Shown one piece after another: positions 38,346 to 45,998 of a DNA stretch of 64,000 bases (position 1 is the stretch's first letter; each line of letters begins with the position of its first letter). The stretch comes from Cellulomonas sp. KRMCY2 (GTDB taxonomy: Bacteria; Actinomycetota; Actinomycetes; Actinomycetales; Cellulomonadaceae). The notes under the pieces were generated by a model, which saw nothing but the letters and a program-made list of their open reading frames with translations, was not told the origin of the DNA and ran no database searches. A program made the translations under genes and the position numbers. The stretch spans positions 4,340,001 to 4,404,000 of the forward strand of contig NZ_JAGF01000001.1 in the NCBI RefSeq assembly GCF_000526515.1. The letters are read 5' to 3'.

Positions 38346-39338
38346 ATGCCGTTCGCCGCACACCCGACCCTGACCGCCGCCGCCACGGACCCGCCCTCGC
38401 CGGAGCAGTGGTTCTCCTGGCTGGTCGGTGCGCCGCTGCAGTCCCTGATCGCGATCGCGGTCGGCGTCGTCGTCCTGGCGCTGACCCGTTGGCTGGTCAC
38501 CCGCACGGTGCGCTCCGTGATCCAGGGCGGCACCCACGTCCGGCGGCATGCACGGCGGCTGCTGATGAGCACCCGCGCGGGCGGCGCCGTCCCGGCCTCC
38601 GACCAGTTCGCCGTCGCGCGCCGGGTCCAGCGGGCCGAGACGATGGGCTCGGTGATGCGCTCGTCGGCCGCCCTCGTGGTGGGCATCGTCGTGCTCACGG
38701 TCGTCGCGAACATCAACGGCTGGGACCTCGGCCCGGTGCTCGCCTCCGCCGGGGTGGCGGGGGTCGCGCTGGGCTTCGGCGCGCAGACCCTCGTCAAGGA
38801 CTTCATCTCGGGGATCTTCATGCTCGTCGAGGACCAGTACGGCGTCGGCGACGTCGTGGACCTCGGCTCGGCGACCGGCACCGTCGAGGCGATCGGCTTG
38901 CGGGTGACCCAGATCCGTGACCTGTCCGGCACCCTCTGGTACGTCCGCAACGGCGAGGTGGTGCGGGTCGGCAACATGACGCAGGGCTGGTCCAAGGCGC
39001 GGGTCGAGGTGCTCGTGCCGCCCGACACGGACGTCGGCCGCGCCACGGACCTGCTGCGCAGGGTCGGGCAGGAGATCGCGGCGGACGACGAGCTCGCCCC
39101 GTACCTGCTCGCCGACGCGGAGATCACCGCCTACGAGGACCTCACGGCCGAGGCGGTCAAGCTCCGCCTGATGATCAAGACGGCGCCGGCCAGGCAGTGG
39201 GAGGTGCAGCGGGTGCTGCGGGCCCGGATCAAGGACCTCTTCGAGGCCCAGGGCGTCGTCCTCGCCCTGCCGCGGCGCGAGCTGCTCGTCGAGCGTGAGA
39301 CCCGGCCGGAGCCTCAGGACCAGAGCAGCATGCCCTGA
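38346..39338 (+). CDS. Small-conductance mechanosensitive channel (MscS family)
   Basis: A 330-residue membrane protein. The first helix is at about 32-50. A cytoplasmic loop with many basic residues follows, then a second helix at about 113-130 and the pore-lining TM3 with ASAGVAGVALGFGAQTLVKDF (about 138-158). The beta domain follows with VGDVVDLGSATGTVEAIGLR and then the alpha/beta vestibule. It opens under membrane tension to release solutes during hypo-osmotic shock. It begins 10 bases after the peptidase gene. Its last 25 bases overlap the 3' end of the convergent EIIA gene, including both stops. Confidence 0.93.
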   Translation: MPFAAHPTLTAAATDPPSPEQWFSWLVGAPLQSLIAIAVGVVVLALTRWLVTRTVRSVIQGGTHVRRHARRLLMSTRAGGAVPASDQFAVARRVQRAETMGSVMRSSAALVVGIVVLTVVANINGWDLGPVLASAGVAGVALGFGAQTLVKDFISGIFMLVEDQYGVGDVVDLGSATGTVEAIGLRVTQIRDLSGTLWYVRNGEVVRVGNMTQGWSKARVEVLVPPDTDVGRATDLLRRVGQEIAADDELAPYLLADAEITAYEDLTAEAVKLRLMIKTAPARQWEVQRVLRARIKDLFEAQGVVLALPRRELLVERETRPEPQDQSSMP

Positions 39339-39814
39339 CCCTCGGCGACCCGGTCACCCGGCTCGAGCAGCTGGACGACCTCGGTCTCGGTGGCCCGGAT
39401 GGCAACCAGCGGGCACAGGGTCGACCGGCCACCGGCGCGCACCATCGCGGGCGACCAGGCGAGCAGCGGCTGACCCTCGACGACCCACTCCCCCTCCCGC
39501 GCGGCGACGTCGAAGCCGTCGCCGTCGAGCTGGGCGGTGTCCAGGCCGAGGTGCACGAGCACCGCACGGTTGCCGTCGATCTGGATCATCAGCGCGTGCG
39601 GGTACACGCCGCGCAGCCGCCCCGCGCACGGGGCCACGACGACGACCCGCCCGGCGTCCGGACCGACCGTCTCCGGCTCGGCGGGCAGGATGGCGAGACC
39701 GCGTCCCACGACGGAGCCGGCGAAGACGGGGTCGGGGACGTCCTCGAGAGCGACGATGGTGCCGGCGAGGGGCGCGGTGACCTCGACCATGCTCCTGTGT
39801 GCCCGGGCAGTCAT
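39314..39814 (-). CDS. PTS glucose-type EIIA component (Crr-like), second copy
   Basis: A 166-residue soluble phosphocarrier that passes phosphate from HPr to an EIIB. The active-site His is about 88 in AVLVHLGLDT, with the supporting His about 73 in YPHALMIQI. The fold start is APLAGTIVALEDVPDPVFAG. It is the last gene of the minus-strand PTS cluster, and its paralogue at 40589-41053 is the third gene after the regulator. ATG 39814 has a G-rich run eight bases upstream; ATG 39790 is possible but its AGGAG is too close. The 3' end overlaps mscS by 25 bases, antisense. Confidence 0.92.
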   Translation of the reverse strand: MTARAHRSMVEVTAPLAGTIVALEDVPDPVFAGSVVGRGLAILPAEPETVGPDAGRVVVVAPCAGRLRGVYPHALMIQIDGNRAVLVHLGLDTAQLDGDGFDVAAREGEWVVEGQPLLAWSPAMVRAGGRSTLCPLVAIRATETEVVQLLEPGDRVAEGQGMLLWS

Positions 39815-39863
39815 GACGCAACCCCCCAGACCTGTGGTCGTACCGTTGCTCGGTCCTCCCAGC

Positions 39864-40598
39864 CTAGTGCTGAGCCCGCGGACCCGGCCCGGCCGCTCCC
39901 CTGCGGGTGCCTTCGACCGCCCGGGTCAGCGGCCAGAGGTCGGGGTGGATCGCGTCGGCGCCGGCGGGCGCCTGCGGACCGGTCGAGACCCCGATCACGT
40001 AGCCGACACCGGCGCTGCGGGCCGACGCGATCCCGGCCGAGGTGTCCTCTGCGGCGACCAGCCCGCCCGGTGGCAGGCCGAGCAGTGCCGCACCCAGGCG
40101 GTACGGCTCGGGGTCGGGCTTGCCGTGCTGGTAGTCCTCGGCGGCGACCACCGGGACCGTGCGGCCGTCGTCGACCAGGTGCCCCATCACGGCCCGGACC
40201 CACTCGCGACGCGCGGAGGTCACCACGGCGACCGGCAGACCCGCCGCCGCGCACTCCCACAGGAGCTCGCGGGCCCCGGGAACGGCGATCGGGCGCGCCG
40301 TCGTGCGGCGCAGGACCGCGATGATCCCCTCGGTCAGGAGGTCAGGGTCCTGCCCTGCCCACGGGCCCTCGAGGGTGGCGAAGACCTCGGCGGCGCGGCG
40401 ACCCGAGAACTGCTGGACGACGCTGTCCGGGACCTGCCAGCCGCGTCCGGCGAAGTACTCGGCGTAGGCCGCCCGATGGATCGGCTCGCTGTCGACGAGG
40501 GTGCCGTCGAGGTCGAGCAGCAGGCCGGCCCCCGGTCCGTCGAGCAGGCGCGCGAGGTCCTGGCCCCGTGAACCGGTCGCGGTCGTCCTCAGTCCCAC
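39864..40598 (-). CDS. HAD-superfamily phosphatase (subfamily IA)
   Basis: A 244-residue hydrolase with motif I LLLDLDGTLVDSEP, motif II VVTSARRE, motif III Lys in HGKPDPEPY, and motif IV VAAEDTSAGI. The cap domain after motif I is helical, as in beta-phosphoglucomutase and sugar-phosphate phosphatases. The GTG start at 40598 overlaps the end of the EIIA gene by ten bases, and the second EIIA follows 49 bases downstream, so it is embedded in the PTS operon. A role in dephosphorylating or isomerising a PTS sugar phosphate is likely from context. The substrate is not predictable. Confidence 0.9.
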   Translation of the reverse strand: MGLRTTATGSRGQDLARLLDGPGAGLLLDLDGTLVDSEPIHRAAYAEYFAGRGWQVPDSVVQQFSGRRAAEVFATLEGPWAGQDPDLLTEGIIAVLRRTTARPIAVPGARELLWECAAAGLPVAVVTSARREWVRAVMGHLVDDGRTVPVVAAEDYQHGKPDPEPYRLGAALLGLPPGGLVAAEDTSAGIASARSAGVGYVIGVSTGPQAPAGADAIHPDLWPLTRAVEGTRRGAAGPGPRAQH

Positions 40599-41053
40599 TC
40601 GAGCAGGGGTGCGCCGACGTCGATCCGCGCGCCCGGGCGGACGAGACCTCGCACCGACGCGGCCACGCCCTCGAGAGCGACGACCGGGCAGACCGGCGAG
40701 CGGCCGCCCGCCTCGACCGCGTCCGGGTCCCAGCTGACCACCTGGTCACCGGCGGCGACCTCGTCACCCTCCGACACGTGCAGCGTGAAGCCGGCGCCGG
40801 CGAGCTGGACGGTGTCCAGACCCAGGTGCACGAGGACCGCGCGACCGTCGGCGACCTGCAGCACGAAGGCGTGCGGGTGCAGCTTGATGATCGTCCCGGC
40901 CGCCGGCGACACGACAGTGCTCTCGCCGGGGCGGTCCGGGTCGACCGCCAGTCCGGGACCGACGATCGCGCCGGCGAAGACCGGGTCGGCGACATCCGTC
41001 ATCGCGAGCACCGTGCCGGCGACCGGCGCCAGCACGATGAGCGACGGCGGCAT
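40589..41053 (-). CDS. crr: PTS glucose-type EIIA component (Crr-like)
   Basis: A 154-residue EIIA with the active-site His about 76 in AVLVHLGLDT, the partner His about 61 in LHPHAFVLQ, and the N-terminal segment LAPVAGTVLAMTDVADPVFAG. ATG 41053 overlaps the stop of the EIIB gene as TGATG, so the two are translationally coupled. In Actinobacteria a single free-standing EIIA usually serves all glucose-family permeases; two copies in one operon are unusual. Both copies retain both His residues, so both should be active. Confidence 0.93.
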   Translation of the reverse strand: MPPSLIVLAPVAGTVLAMTDVADPVFAGAIVGPGLAVDPDRPGESTVVSPAAGTIIKLHPHAFVLQVADGRAVLVHLGLDTVQLAGAGFTLHVSEGDEVAAGDQVVSWDPDAVEAGGRSPVCPVVALEGVAASVRGLVRPGARIDVGAPLLEWD

Positions 41054-41283
41054 CAGCGAAGGTCCGCGATGTCCGATGCCAGGGTGTCGGCCTCGGGACC
41101 GACGACGACCTGGACGACCCGGCCGGAGCGGACGACGCCGAACGCGCCGACAGCCTTGAGCGCCGCCTCGTCGACGAGCGACGGGTCCTCGAGCTCGACC
41201 CGAAGCCGGGTGATGCACGGTTCGAGATCCAGGATGTTCGCGTCGCCACCGAGGGCCGCCAGGATCTGCTCAGCCTTGCTCAT
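41053..41283 (-). CDS. PTS glucose/N-acetylglucosamine-type EIIB component
   Basis: A 76-residue free-standing EIIB domain. The phosphorylated Cys is about 23 in LEPCITRLRVEL, the hallmark of the glucose-family EIIB. The end VVQVVVGPEADTLASDI is canonical. The ATG at 41283 has GAGGAGGA just upstream; the frame open to 41325 adds unrelated residues. It lies 51 bases downstream of a second EIIB gene (41335-41604) and overlaps the EIIA start. With the EIIC at 42646 it should form the complete permease. Confidence 0.93.
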   Translation of the reverse strand: MSKAEQILAALGGDANILDLEPCITRLRVELEDPSLVDEAALKAVGAFGVVRSGRVVQVVVGPEADTLASDIADLR

Positions 41284-41334
41284 CTGTCCTCCTCGGGACC
41301 GGATGCGGGCAGGTCTGCCGCACATCCACAGTAG

Positions 41335-41604
41335 TCACATCAGCTCTTCGAGATCGCTCGCGAGCACGTCGACGGTCGGCCCGACGACGACCTGGACGAC
41401 CCGGCCCGCAACCATCACCCCGTGCGCCCCGGCAGCCCGGAGCGCAGGGACGTCGACCAGGCCCGGATCCCGGACCTCGGAGCGCAGCCGGGTCGTGCAG
41501 GGTTCGATGTCGACGATGTTGGCGACGCCGCCGAGCGCGGCAAGGATCTGCGCCGCCTGCTCGCTCGGCCGGTCGCTCGGCCTGGCCTTGCGGTTGCCGG
41601 TCAC
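41335..41604 (-). CDS. PTS EIIB component, paralogue
   Basis: An 89-residue EIIB with the phosphorylated Cys about 36 in IEPCTTRLRSEV and the ending VVQVVVGPTVDVLASDL. It is about 60% identical by eye to the neighbouring EIIB but has a polar N-terminal extension. The GTG at 41604 overlaps the stop of the GntR gene by four bases. It is the first PTS gene behind the regulator. Why two EIIB proteins are needed for one EIIC in this window is unclear; a second EIIC may lie elsewhere, as with NagE1/NagE2 in Streptomyces. Confidence 0.92.
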   Translation of the reverse strand: MTGNRKARPSDRPSEQAAQILAALGGVANIVDIEPCTTRLRSEVRDPGLVDVPALRAAGAHGVMVAGRVVQVVVGPTVDVLASDLEELM

Positions 41605-42386
41605 GTCGCGATCACCTGCACTCCTTCGTCGTGGCGCCCGTCATGGCGCACTCCTCGTCCGTCCCGCGGCGTCACGGCGGCCCGCGGTGCGGTCAGCGGC
41701 ACCCAGAGCACGTACCGGTCCGCCCGGTAGGAGGACCGGGAGTAGGCGCATGCGACATCTCCGGTGAAGGTCCGACGGGTGAGCCGGAGCACGGCGGCCC
41801 CGGGCCGCAGGCCGAGCAGAGTGGCGTCCTGGGCGTCCACCTCGGAGGCGGCGACCGTGTCCTCGCCCCAGTCCGGGGCCAGGCCGCGGCGCCGCAGCTC
41901 GCCGTAGATGCTCTCCGGCGGGCCGTCGGCGAGCAGGCCCGGCACCAGGGCGGCCGGCAGCCACGTCTGCTCGATCGCCATCGGCTCCCCGTCCGCGTGC
42001 CGGACCCTGTGCAGGTAGTGCACGCGCTCCCCGGGCACCAGGTCCAGCGCGTCAGCGACGTCGGGAGCGGCGACGACCTCCTCCGCGGCGAGCACGGTGG
42101 ACGACGGCTCCATGCCGCGGCGGCGCATCTCCTCGCCGAACGAGGCGAGCCGAACCTCGAGATCGACCTTGGTCGGCGCGACGAAGGTGCCGCGGCCCTG
42201 CTCCCGGTCGAGCAGGCCCTCGACGACGAGGGCGTCGACGGCCTGCCGCACGGTCATCCTCGAGACGCCGAACCGCTCGCACAGGACGCGTTCGGAGGGG
42301 ATCGCATCGCCGACCGTGAGCTCATGGGTGACCAGCGAGCGCAGGTAGTCGCGGACCCGGACGTACTTGAGCACCGAGTGACGCAC
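41601..42386 (-). CDS. dasR: GntR-family regulator of the HutC/DasR group
   Basis: A 261-residue regulator with an N-terminal winged helix (about 8-72: PSERVLCERFGVSRMTVRQAVDAL) and a C-terminal UTRA effector domain (about 90-235). DasR and NagR bind glucosamine-6-phosphate or GlcNAc-6-phosphate and release dre operators when it is present. Two dre-like sites occur here, in front of the EIIC gene and in front of ptsH, which supports a DasR-like role. It starts with GTG 42386 and is the first gene of the minus-strand PTS operon. It is divergent from the EIIC. The name is by similarity and context, not proven orthology. Confidence 0.8.
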   Translation of the reverse strand: MRHSVLKYVRVRDYLRSLVTHELTVGDAIPSERVLCERFGVSRMTVRQAVDALVVEGLLDREQGRGTFVAPTKVDLEVRLASFGEEMRRRGMEPSSTVLAAEEVVAAPDVADALDLVPGERVHYLHRVRHADGEPMAIEQTWLPAALVPGLLADGPPESIYGELRRRGLAPDWGEDTVAASEVDAQDATLLGLRPGAAVLRLTRRTFTGDVACAYSRSSYRADRYVLWVPLTAPRAAVTPRDGRGVRHDGRHDEGVQVIAT

Positions 42387-42474
42387 CGTCGCACACCCAG
42401 CCCTTCTGCCGCCCTCGTCCCCGGCCCGTCGTCGCCCCGGGTACCCCGGGCCACGCCTGGCGCGGGTGGTGTCC

Positions 42475-42504
42475 TTGACACCCTATGGTCCATTCCACCA
42501 TGGT
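42475..42504 (+). promoter_or_regulatory. Promoter of the PTS EIIC gene
   Basis: A perfect -35 TTGACA at 42475-42480 is followed after 18 bases by CATGGT (42499-42504) as the likely -10. The spacer itself contains a dre-like half palindrome (TGGTCCATTCCACCA). The dre site at 42512-42527 would overlap the transcription start. The whole divergent gap 42387-42645 holds no gene. Confidence 0.6.
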
Positions 42505-42511
42505 GAACCTC

Positions 42512-42527
42512 ACTGGTCCAGACATCT
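42512..42527. promoter_or_regulatory. dre-like operator (DasR site) upstream of EIIC
   Basis: ACTGGTCCAGACATCT matches the Streptomyces dre consensus ACTGGTCTAGACCACT at 13 of 16 positions. It lies just downstream of the predicted -10, where bound repressor would block initiation. Confidence 0.7.
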
Positions 42528-42645
42528 AGCGCAGTTCACCCCCGCGGCGACTGCGGGCCACACGGACGTGGCCCCGGGCGATGTCGGACCGGAGCGCCCC
42601 GGCGCCCGCCGGAGGTCGCACCCGCACGGTGAGGAGTGCCAACGC

Positions 42646-44004
42646 ATGACCGCCACCACCGCCACCGAGGCCCGCGAGAAGCGGCCCTTCCCTGGCCTCG
42701 CCCAGCTGCAACGCATCGGCCGGTCGCTGATGCTCCCGATCGCCTCACTGCCCGTCGCCGCCCTGCTGCTGCGCCTCGGCCAGGACGACATGCTCGGTGT
42801 CAACGGCCTCGCCGGCTCCTGGGGAGACTGGCTGCTGCCGGTTGCCGCCGTGCTCGCCGCCGCCGGCAACGCGCTGTTCGCGAACCTGCCCATGCTCTTC
42901 GCCCTGGGTGTCGCCGTCGGCTACGCGCGCAAGTCCGACGGGTCGACGGGCCTCGCGGCCCTGATCGGCTACCTCGTCTTCAAGGGTGTCTCGGACGCGC
43001 TGTCGCCCTACGCCCTCGGCAAGGCCGCCGAGGGCGAGACGCAGGAGCTGATCAACTACGGCGTCCTCGGCGGCATCGTCATCGGCCTCGTCGCGGCACT
43101 GCTCTACCAGCGGTACTACCGGATCAAGCTGCCGCCCTACCTGGCGTTCTTCGGTGGACGACGCTTCGTGCCGATCATCACCGCCGGCATGGCCGTGCTC
43201 ATCGCTGTCATCGGCGCCCTGATCTACCCGGCCTTCGACACCGGCCTGACCGCGGTCGGTGAGTGGGTCACCGGCTCGGCGATCCTCGGTGGCTTCGTGT
43301 ACGGCACCGCGAACCGTCTGCTCCTGCCCTTCGGCCTGCACCACCTGCTCAACTCGCTGCCGTGGTTCCAGTTCGGCGAGTACACCGATGCCTCGGGTGA
43401 GGTCTGGCAGGGCGACATCCTGCGCTTCCTGCACGGCGACCCGACGGCCGGCGCCTACATGACCGGTTTCTTCCCGATCATGATGTTCGCCCTGCCGGCG
43501 GCTGCCCTGGCCTTCGTGCACACCGCCAGGCCGGAGAAGCGCAAGATCATGGCCGGCATCATGGGCTCCGCGGCACTGGTCTCCTTCGTCACAGGCGTGA
43601 CCGAACCGCTGGAGTTCGCCTTCGTCTACGTCGCCTACCCGCTCTACGCGATCCACGCGGTTCTCACCGGAACCTCGTTGGCCCTGGTCAACGCGCTCGG
43701 CATCCGCCACGGGTTCGGCTTCAGTGCCGGGGCGATCGACTACCTGCTCAACTTCAGGATCGCCGAGAAGCCCCTGCTGCTCATCCTGATCGGCCTGGCC
43801 TACGGGGTCGTGTACTACTTCCTGTTCCGGTTCGTGATCACGAAGTGGAACCTCTGGACGCCCGGCCGCGAACCGGACGGCGTCGGCAGCGACATCACCG
43901 ACGGCCTCTTCACCGACCAGCCGACGGACGCGCCGGCCGCTGCGACGGCAACGGGGGGCCCGGACGTCGCACCGGGCAGGGGCTCGGGGACGTCGCGAAC
44001 GTGA
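42646..44004 (+). CDS. nagE2: PTS N-acetylglucosamine-type EIIC permease
   Basis: A 452-residue integral membrane permease with about ten hydrophobic segments. The N-terminus LQRIGRSLMLPIASLPVAALLLRLG and the central LLPFGLHHLLNSLPWFQFGEY with MTGFFPIMMFALPAAALA are typical of GlcNAc EIIC. The conserved sugar-binding GVTEPLEFAF is present. No EIIA or EIIB domain is fused, so it needs the separate proteins encoded on the other strand. ATG 42646 has GAGGAG upstream. The C-terminal tail of about 45 residues is polar and low-complexity. The GlcNAc specificity is inferred from sequence class plus dre control. Confidence 0.88.
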   Translation: MTATTATEAREKRPFPGLAQLQRIGRSLMLPIASLPVAALLLRLGQDDMLGVNGLAGSWGDWLLPVAAVLAAAGNALFANLPMLFALGVAVGYARKSDGSTGLAALIGYLVFKGVSDALSPYALGKAAEGETQELINYGVLGGIVIGLVAALLYQRYYRIKLPPYLAFFGGRRFVPIITAGMAVLIAVIGALIYPAFDTGLTAVGEWVTGSAILGGFVYGTANRLLLPFGLHHLLNSLPWFQFGEYTDASGEVWQGDILRFLHGDPTAGAYMTGFFPIMMFALPAAALAFVHTARPEKRKIMAGIMGSAALVSFVTGVTEPLEFAFVYVAYPLYAIHAVLTGTSLALVNALGIRHGFGFSAGAIDYLLNFRIAEKPLLLILIGLAYGVVYYFLFRFVITKWNLWTPGREPDGVGSDITDGLFTDQPTDAPAAATATGGPDVAPGRGSGTSRT

Positions 44005-44058
44005 CCCGAGTGCCCGACCCGCGAGCCTGAACCGAAGCCGGGGCGGGGCAGGGCCAGG

Positions 44059-44343
44059 TCAGCCGACCTGACCGTGCTCCGCCCCGTTCCGTGCGAGCAG
44101 GTAGTCGCTCAGCGCGTCGAGGCATGCCTCAGCACCCTCACCGTCGGCGGCGAGGACGACCTCGTCGCCCGCACCCGCGCCGAGCGCCATCACGGAGAGG
44201 ATGCTGGCTGCCGCCATGGGCGCCCCGCCGTCCTTGCGGATGGTCACCGCGACCGGCTGGGCGGCGGCGAGCTGGGCGAAGAGGGCCGCCGGTCGGGCGT
44301 GCAGCCCTTCGGCGATGGCGACGGTGACACGGCGTTCGGGCAC
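44059..44343 (-). CDS. ptsH: PTS phosphocarrier protein HPr
   Basis: A 94-residue HPr with His15 in EGLHARPAALF, and ASILSVMALGAGAGDEV where the regulatory Ser region of Gram-positive HPr lies. HPr receives phosphate from enzyme I (not in this window) and passes it to the EIIA proteins. It starts with GTG 44343; the longer open frame has no HPr similarity. A near-perfect dre operator is 46 bases upstream. The 3' end overlaps a hairpin-rich stretch (about 44040-44098) that may terminate transcription of both ptsH and the convergent EIIC. Confidence 0.95.
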   Translation of the reverse strand: MPERRVTVAIAEGLHARPAALFAQLAAAQPVAVTIRKDGGAPMAAASILSVMALGAGAGDEVVLAADGEGAEACLDALSDYLLARNGAEHGQVG

Positions 44344-44389
44344 GGTGGGCTCCGGGGCGTCGGGGTGTGGTCGCACGACAGCGCGGCCA

Positions 44390-44405
44390 ACTGGTCTGGA
44401 CCACT
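44390..44405. promoter_or_regulatory. dre operator (DasR site) between ptsH and glbO
   Basis: ACTGGTCTGGACCACT matches the dre consensus at 15 of 16 positions and is a near-perfect palindrome. It lies 46 bases upstream of ptsH on one side and 51 bases upstream of the truncated haemoglobin gene on the other. Confidence 0.85.
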
Positions 44406-44456
44406 TTAGCGCCTCGGCCGGACTCCGGCGCCTCGGGCCTGGGCGACAATGAGCCG

Positions 44457-44852
44457 GTGAGCCCCGCCGAGCACCCCGACTCCTTCTACGCCGCCGTCGG
44501 CGGTGCACCGACCTTCAGCCGGCTGGTCGAGGTCTTCTACGCGGGCGTCGCCACCGACGAGCTGCTGCGGCCGATGTACCCCGAGCAGGACCTCGGCCCG
44601 GCCGCCGAACGGCTGCGGACCTTCCTCGAGCAGTACTGGGGCGGCCCGACGACCTACAGCGACGCCCGCGGCCACCCGCGGCTGCGGATGCGGCACGCGC
44701 CGTACAAGGTCAGCCCTGCCGCGCGCGACCGGTGGCTCACGCACATGCGCGCGGCCGTCGACGCCCTCGAGCTGCCGCCGCTGCAGCATGCGACCCTGTG
44801 GGACTACCTCGAGCGCGCGGCCCACGCGATGCTCAACACCGTCGACGACTGA
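44457..44852 (+). CDS. glbO: Group II truncated haemoglobin (GlbO)
   Basis: A 131-residue haem protein. The start FYAAVGGAPTFSRLVEVFY is the N-terminal A/B helix signature. The proximal His lies in RMRHAPYKVSPAARDRWL, and a Trp at the G8 position follows in that stretch, typical of trHbO. YPEQDLGPA and YWGGPTTYSDARGHP are also diagnostic. It probably handles O2, NO or peroxide. It starts with GTG 44457. The upstream gap is shared with ptsH and contains a dre site. It may be co-transcribed with the thioesterase gene 77 bases downstream. Confidence 0.93.
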   Translation: MSPAEHPDSFYAAVGGAPTFSRLVEVFYAGVATDELLRPMYPEQDLGPAAERLRTFLEQYWGGPTTYSDARGHPRLRMRHAPYKVSPAARDRWLTHMRAAVDALELPPLQHATLWDYLERAAHAMLNTVDD

Positions 44853-44928
44853 CGACGACCGAGTGGTCCGCGGACCGACCACGCCGGGACCACCCGAACC
44901 CCCGCCGCTACGACGCTCGAGGAGCCCG

Positions 44929-45801
44929 ATGACCACGCCGGACCCGGACCCGCTGCGCACGGTCCTGGAGGTGCTCACCCTGGACCGCATCGACGCGGAC
45001 ACCTTCACCGGCACGAGCCTGCCCAAGCCCGGTGGCCGGGTCTTCGGCGGCCAGGTCCTGGCGCAGTCCATGCTCGCGGCCGGGGCGACCGTCGGGCACG
45101 ACCGCCTGCCGCACTCGGTGCACGGCTACTTCCTGCGCGCCGGCGACGTCGCGCTTCCCATCACGTTCGCGGTGGAGCGGCTGCGTGACGGCCGCTCCTT
45201 CAGTGCCCGACGTACCCACGCGCTGCAGGCCGGTGTGCCGATCCTGGCGATGACGACGTCCTTCCAGGTCGAGCAGGCGGGCGTCGAGCATGCCGACACC
45301 CCGCCGTCGTCCGTGCCGCCGCCCGAGGACATCCGCAGCGCGCTGGACGTGCTGGCCCCGGTCGACCACCCGATCGCGGCGTTCTGGACCCAGGCGAGCG
45401 CCTTCGACCTGAGGCACGTCGAGGAGTCGATCTACCTGGCCCCGGCGCAGGTCCGCACCGATCGCCAGATGGTCTGGATGAGGGCCCGCGGACCGCTCCC
45501 GGACGACCAGGTGCTGCACCGCGCCCTGCTGGCCTACGCGTGCGACCAGGTGATGCTCGAGCCGATCCTGCGGCGGCACGGCAGGAGCTGGGCGAGCCCC
45601 GGTTTGTCCATCGCGAGCCTCGACCACGCGATGTGGTGGCACCAGGACATTCACGTGGACCAGTGGCTGCTCTACGTGCAGTCGGCGCCCTCGGCGCACG
45701 GCGGTCGCGGGCTCGGCGCGGCCCGCGTCTACACGCGCGACGGTGCGCTCGTGGCGACCATCGCCCAGGAGGGGATGATCCGTCTGCCGGCGGAGGACTG
45801 A
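44929..45801 (+). CDS. tesB: Acyl-CoA thioesterase II
   Basis: A 290-residue double hot-dog thioesterase that releases fatty acids from acyl-CoA. The first hot-dog has RVFGGQVLAQSMLAA and HSVHGYFLRAGD, and the second has LAYACDQVMLEPIL and ASLDHAMWWH. The Asp of ACDQ and the Gln and Thr equivalents of the TesB triad fit. ATG 44929 has GAGGAG about six bases upstream. It lies after glbO in the same direction. A second, single hot-dog thioesterase of a different family is encoded nearby at 46638. Confidence 0.94.
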   Translation: MTTPDPDPLRTVLEVLTLDRIDADTFTGTSLPKPGGRVFGGQVLAQSMLAAGATVGHDRLPHSVHGYFLRAGDVALPITFAVERLRDGRSFSARRTHALQAGVPILAMTTSFQVEQAGVEHADTPPSSVPPPEDIRSALDVLAPVDHPIAAFWTQASAFDLRHVEESIYLAPAQVRTDRQMVWMRARGPLPDDQVLHRALLAYACDQVMLEPILRRHGRSWASPGLSIASLDHAMWWHQDIHVDQWLLYVQSAPSAHGGRGLGAARVYTRDGALVATIAQEGMIRLPAED

Positions 45802-45998
45802 GCAGTTCGGGGCCGTGATCTGCCCTCCGAGGACTCACCGGGTGCGCGAGAATCGACGTCATGACGGCCGCACCGGGCGTCCTCATGACGCCCCAGGGCG
45901 TCCGGATCTCGGACCGCCGGTGGGCGGCGGTCGGCGATCGGCGGTCGGCGGTCGGCGATCAGTGGGCGCCGGTCGGTGCCGGAACGGAGAGCACGCTC

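Noticed and set aside
44040-44098. Hairpin-rich region between EIIC and ptsH as a riboswitch
   Set aside because: It overlaps the ptsH 3' end and fits a shared terminator better; no riboswitch core is recognisable.
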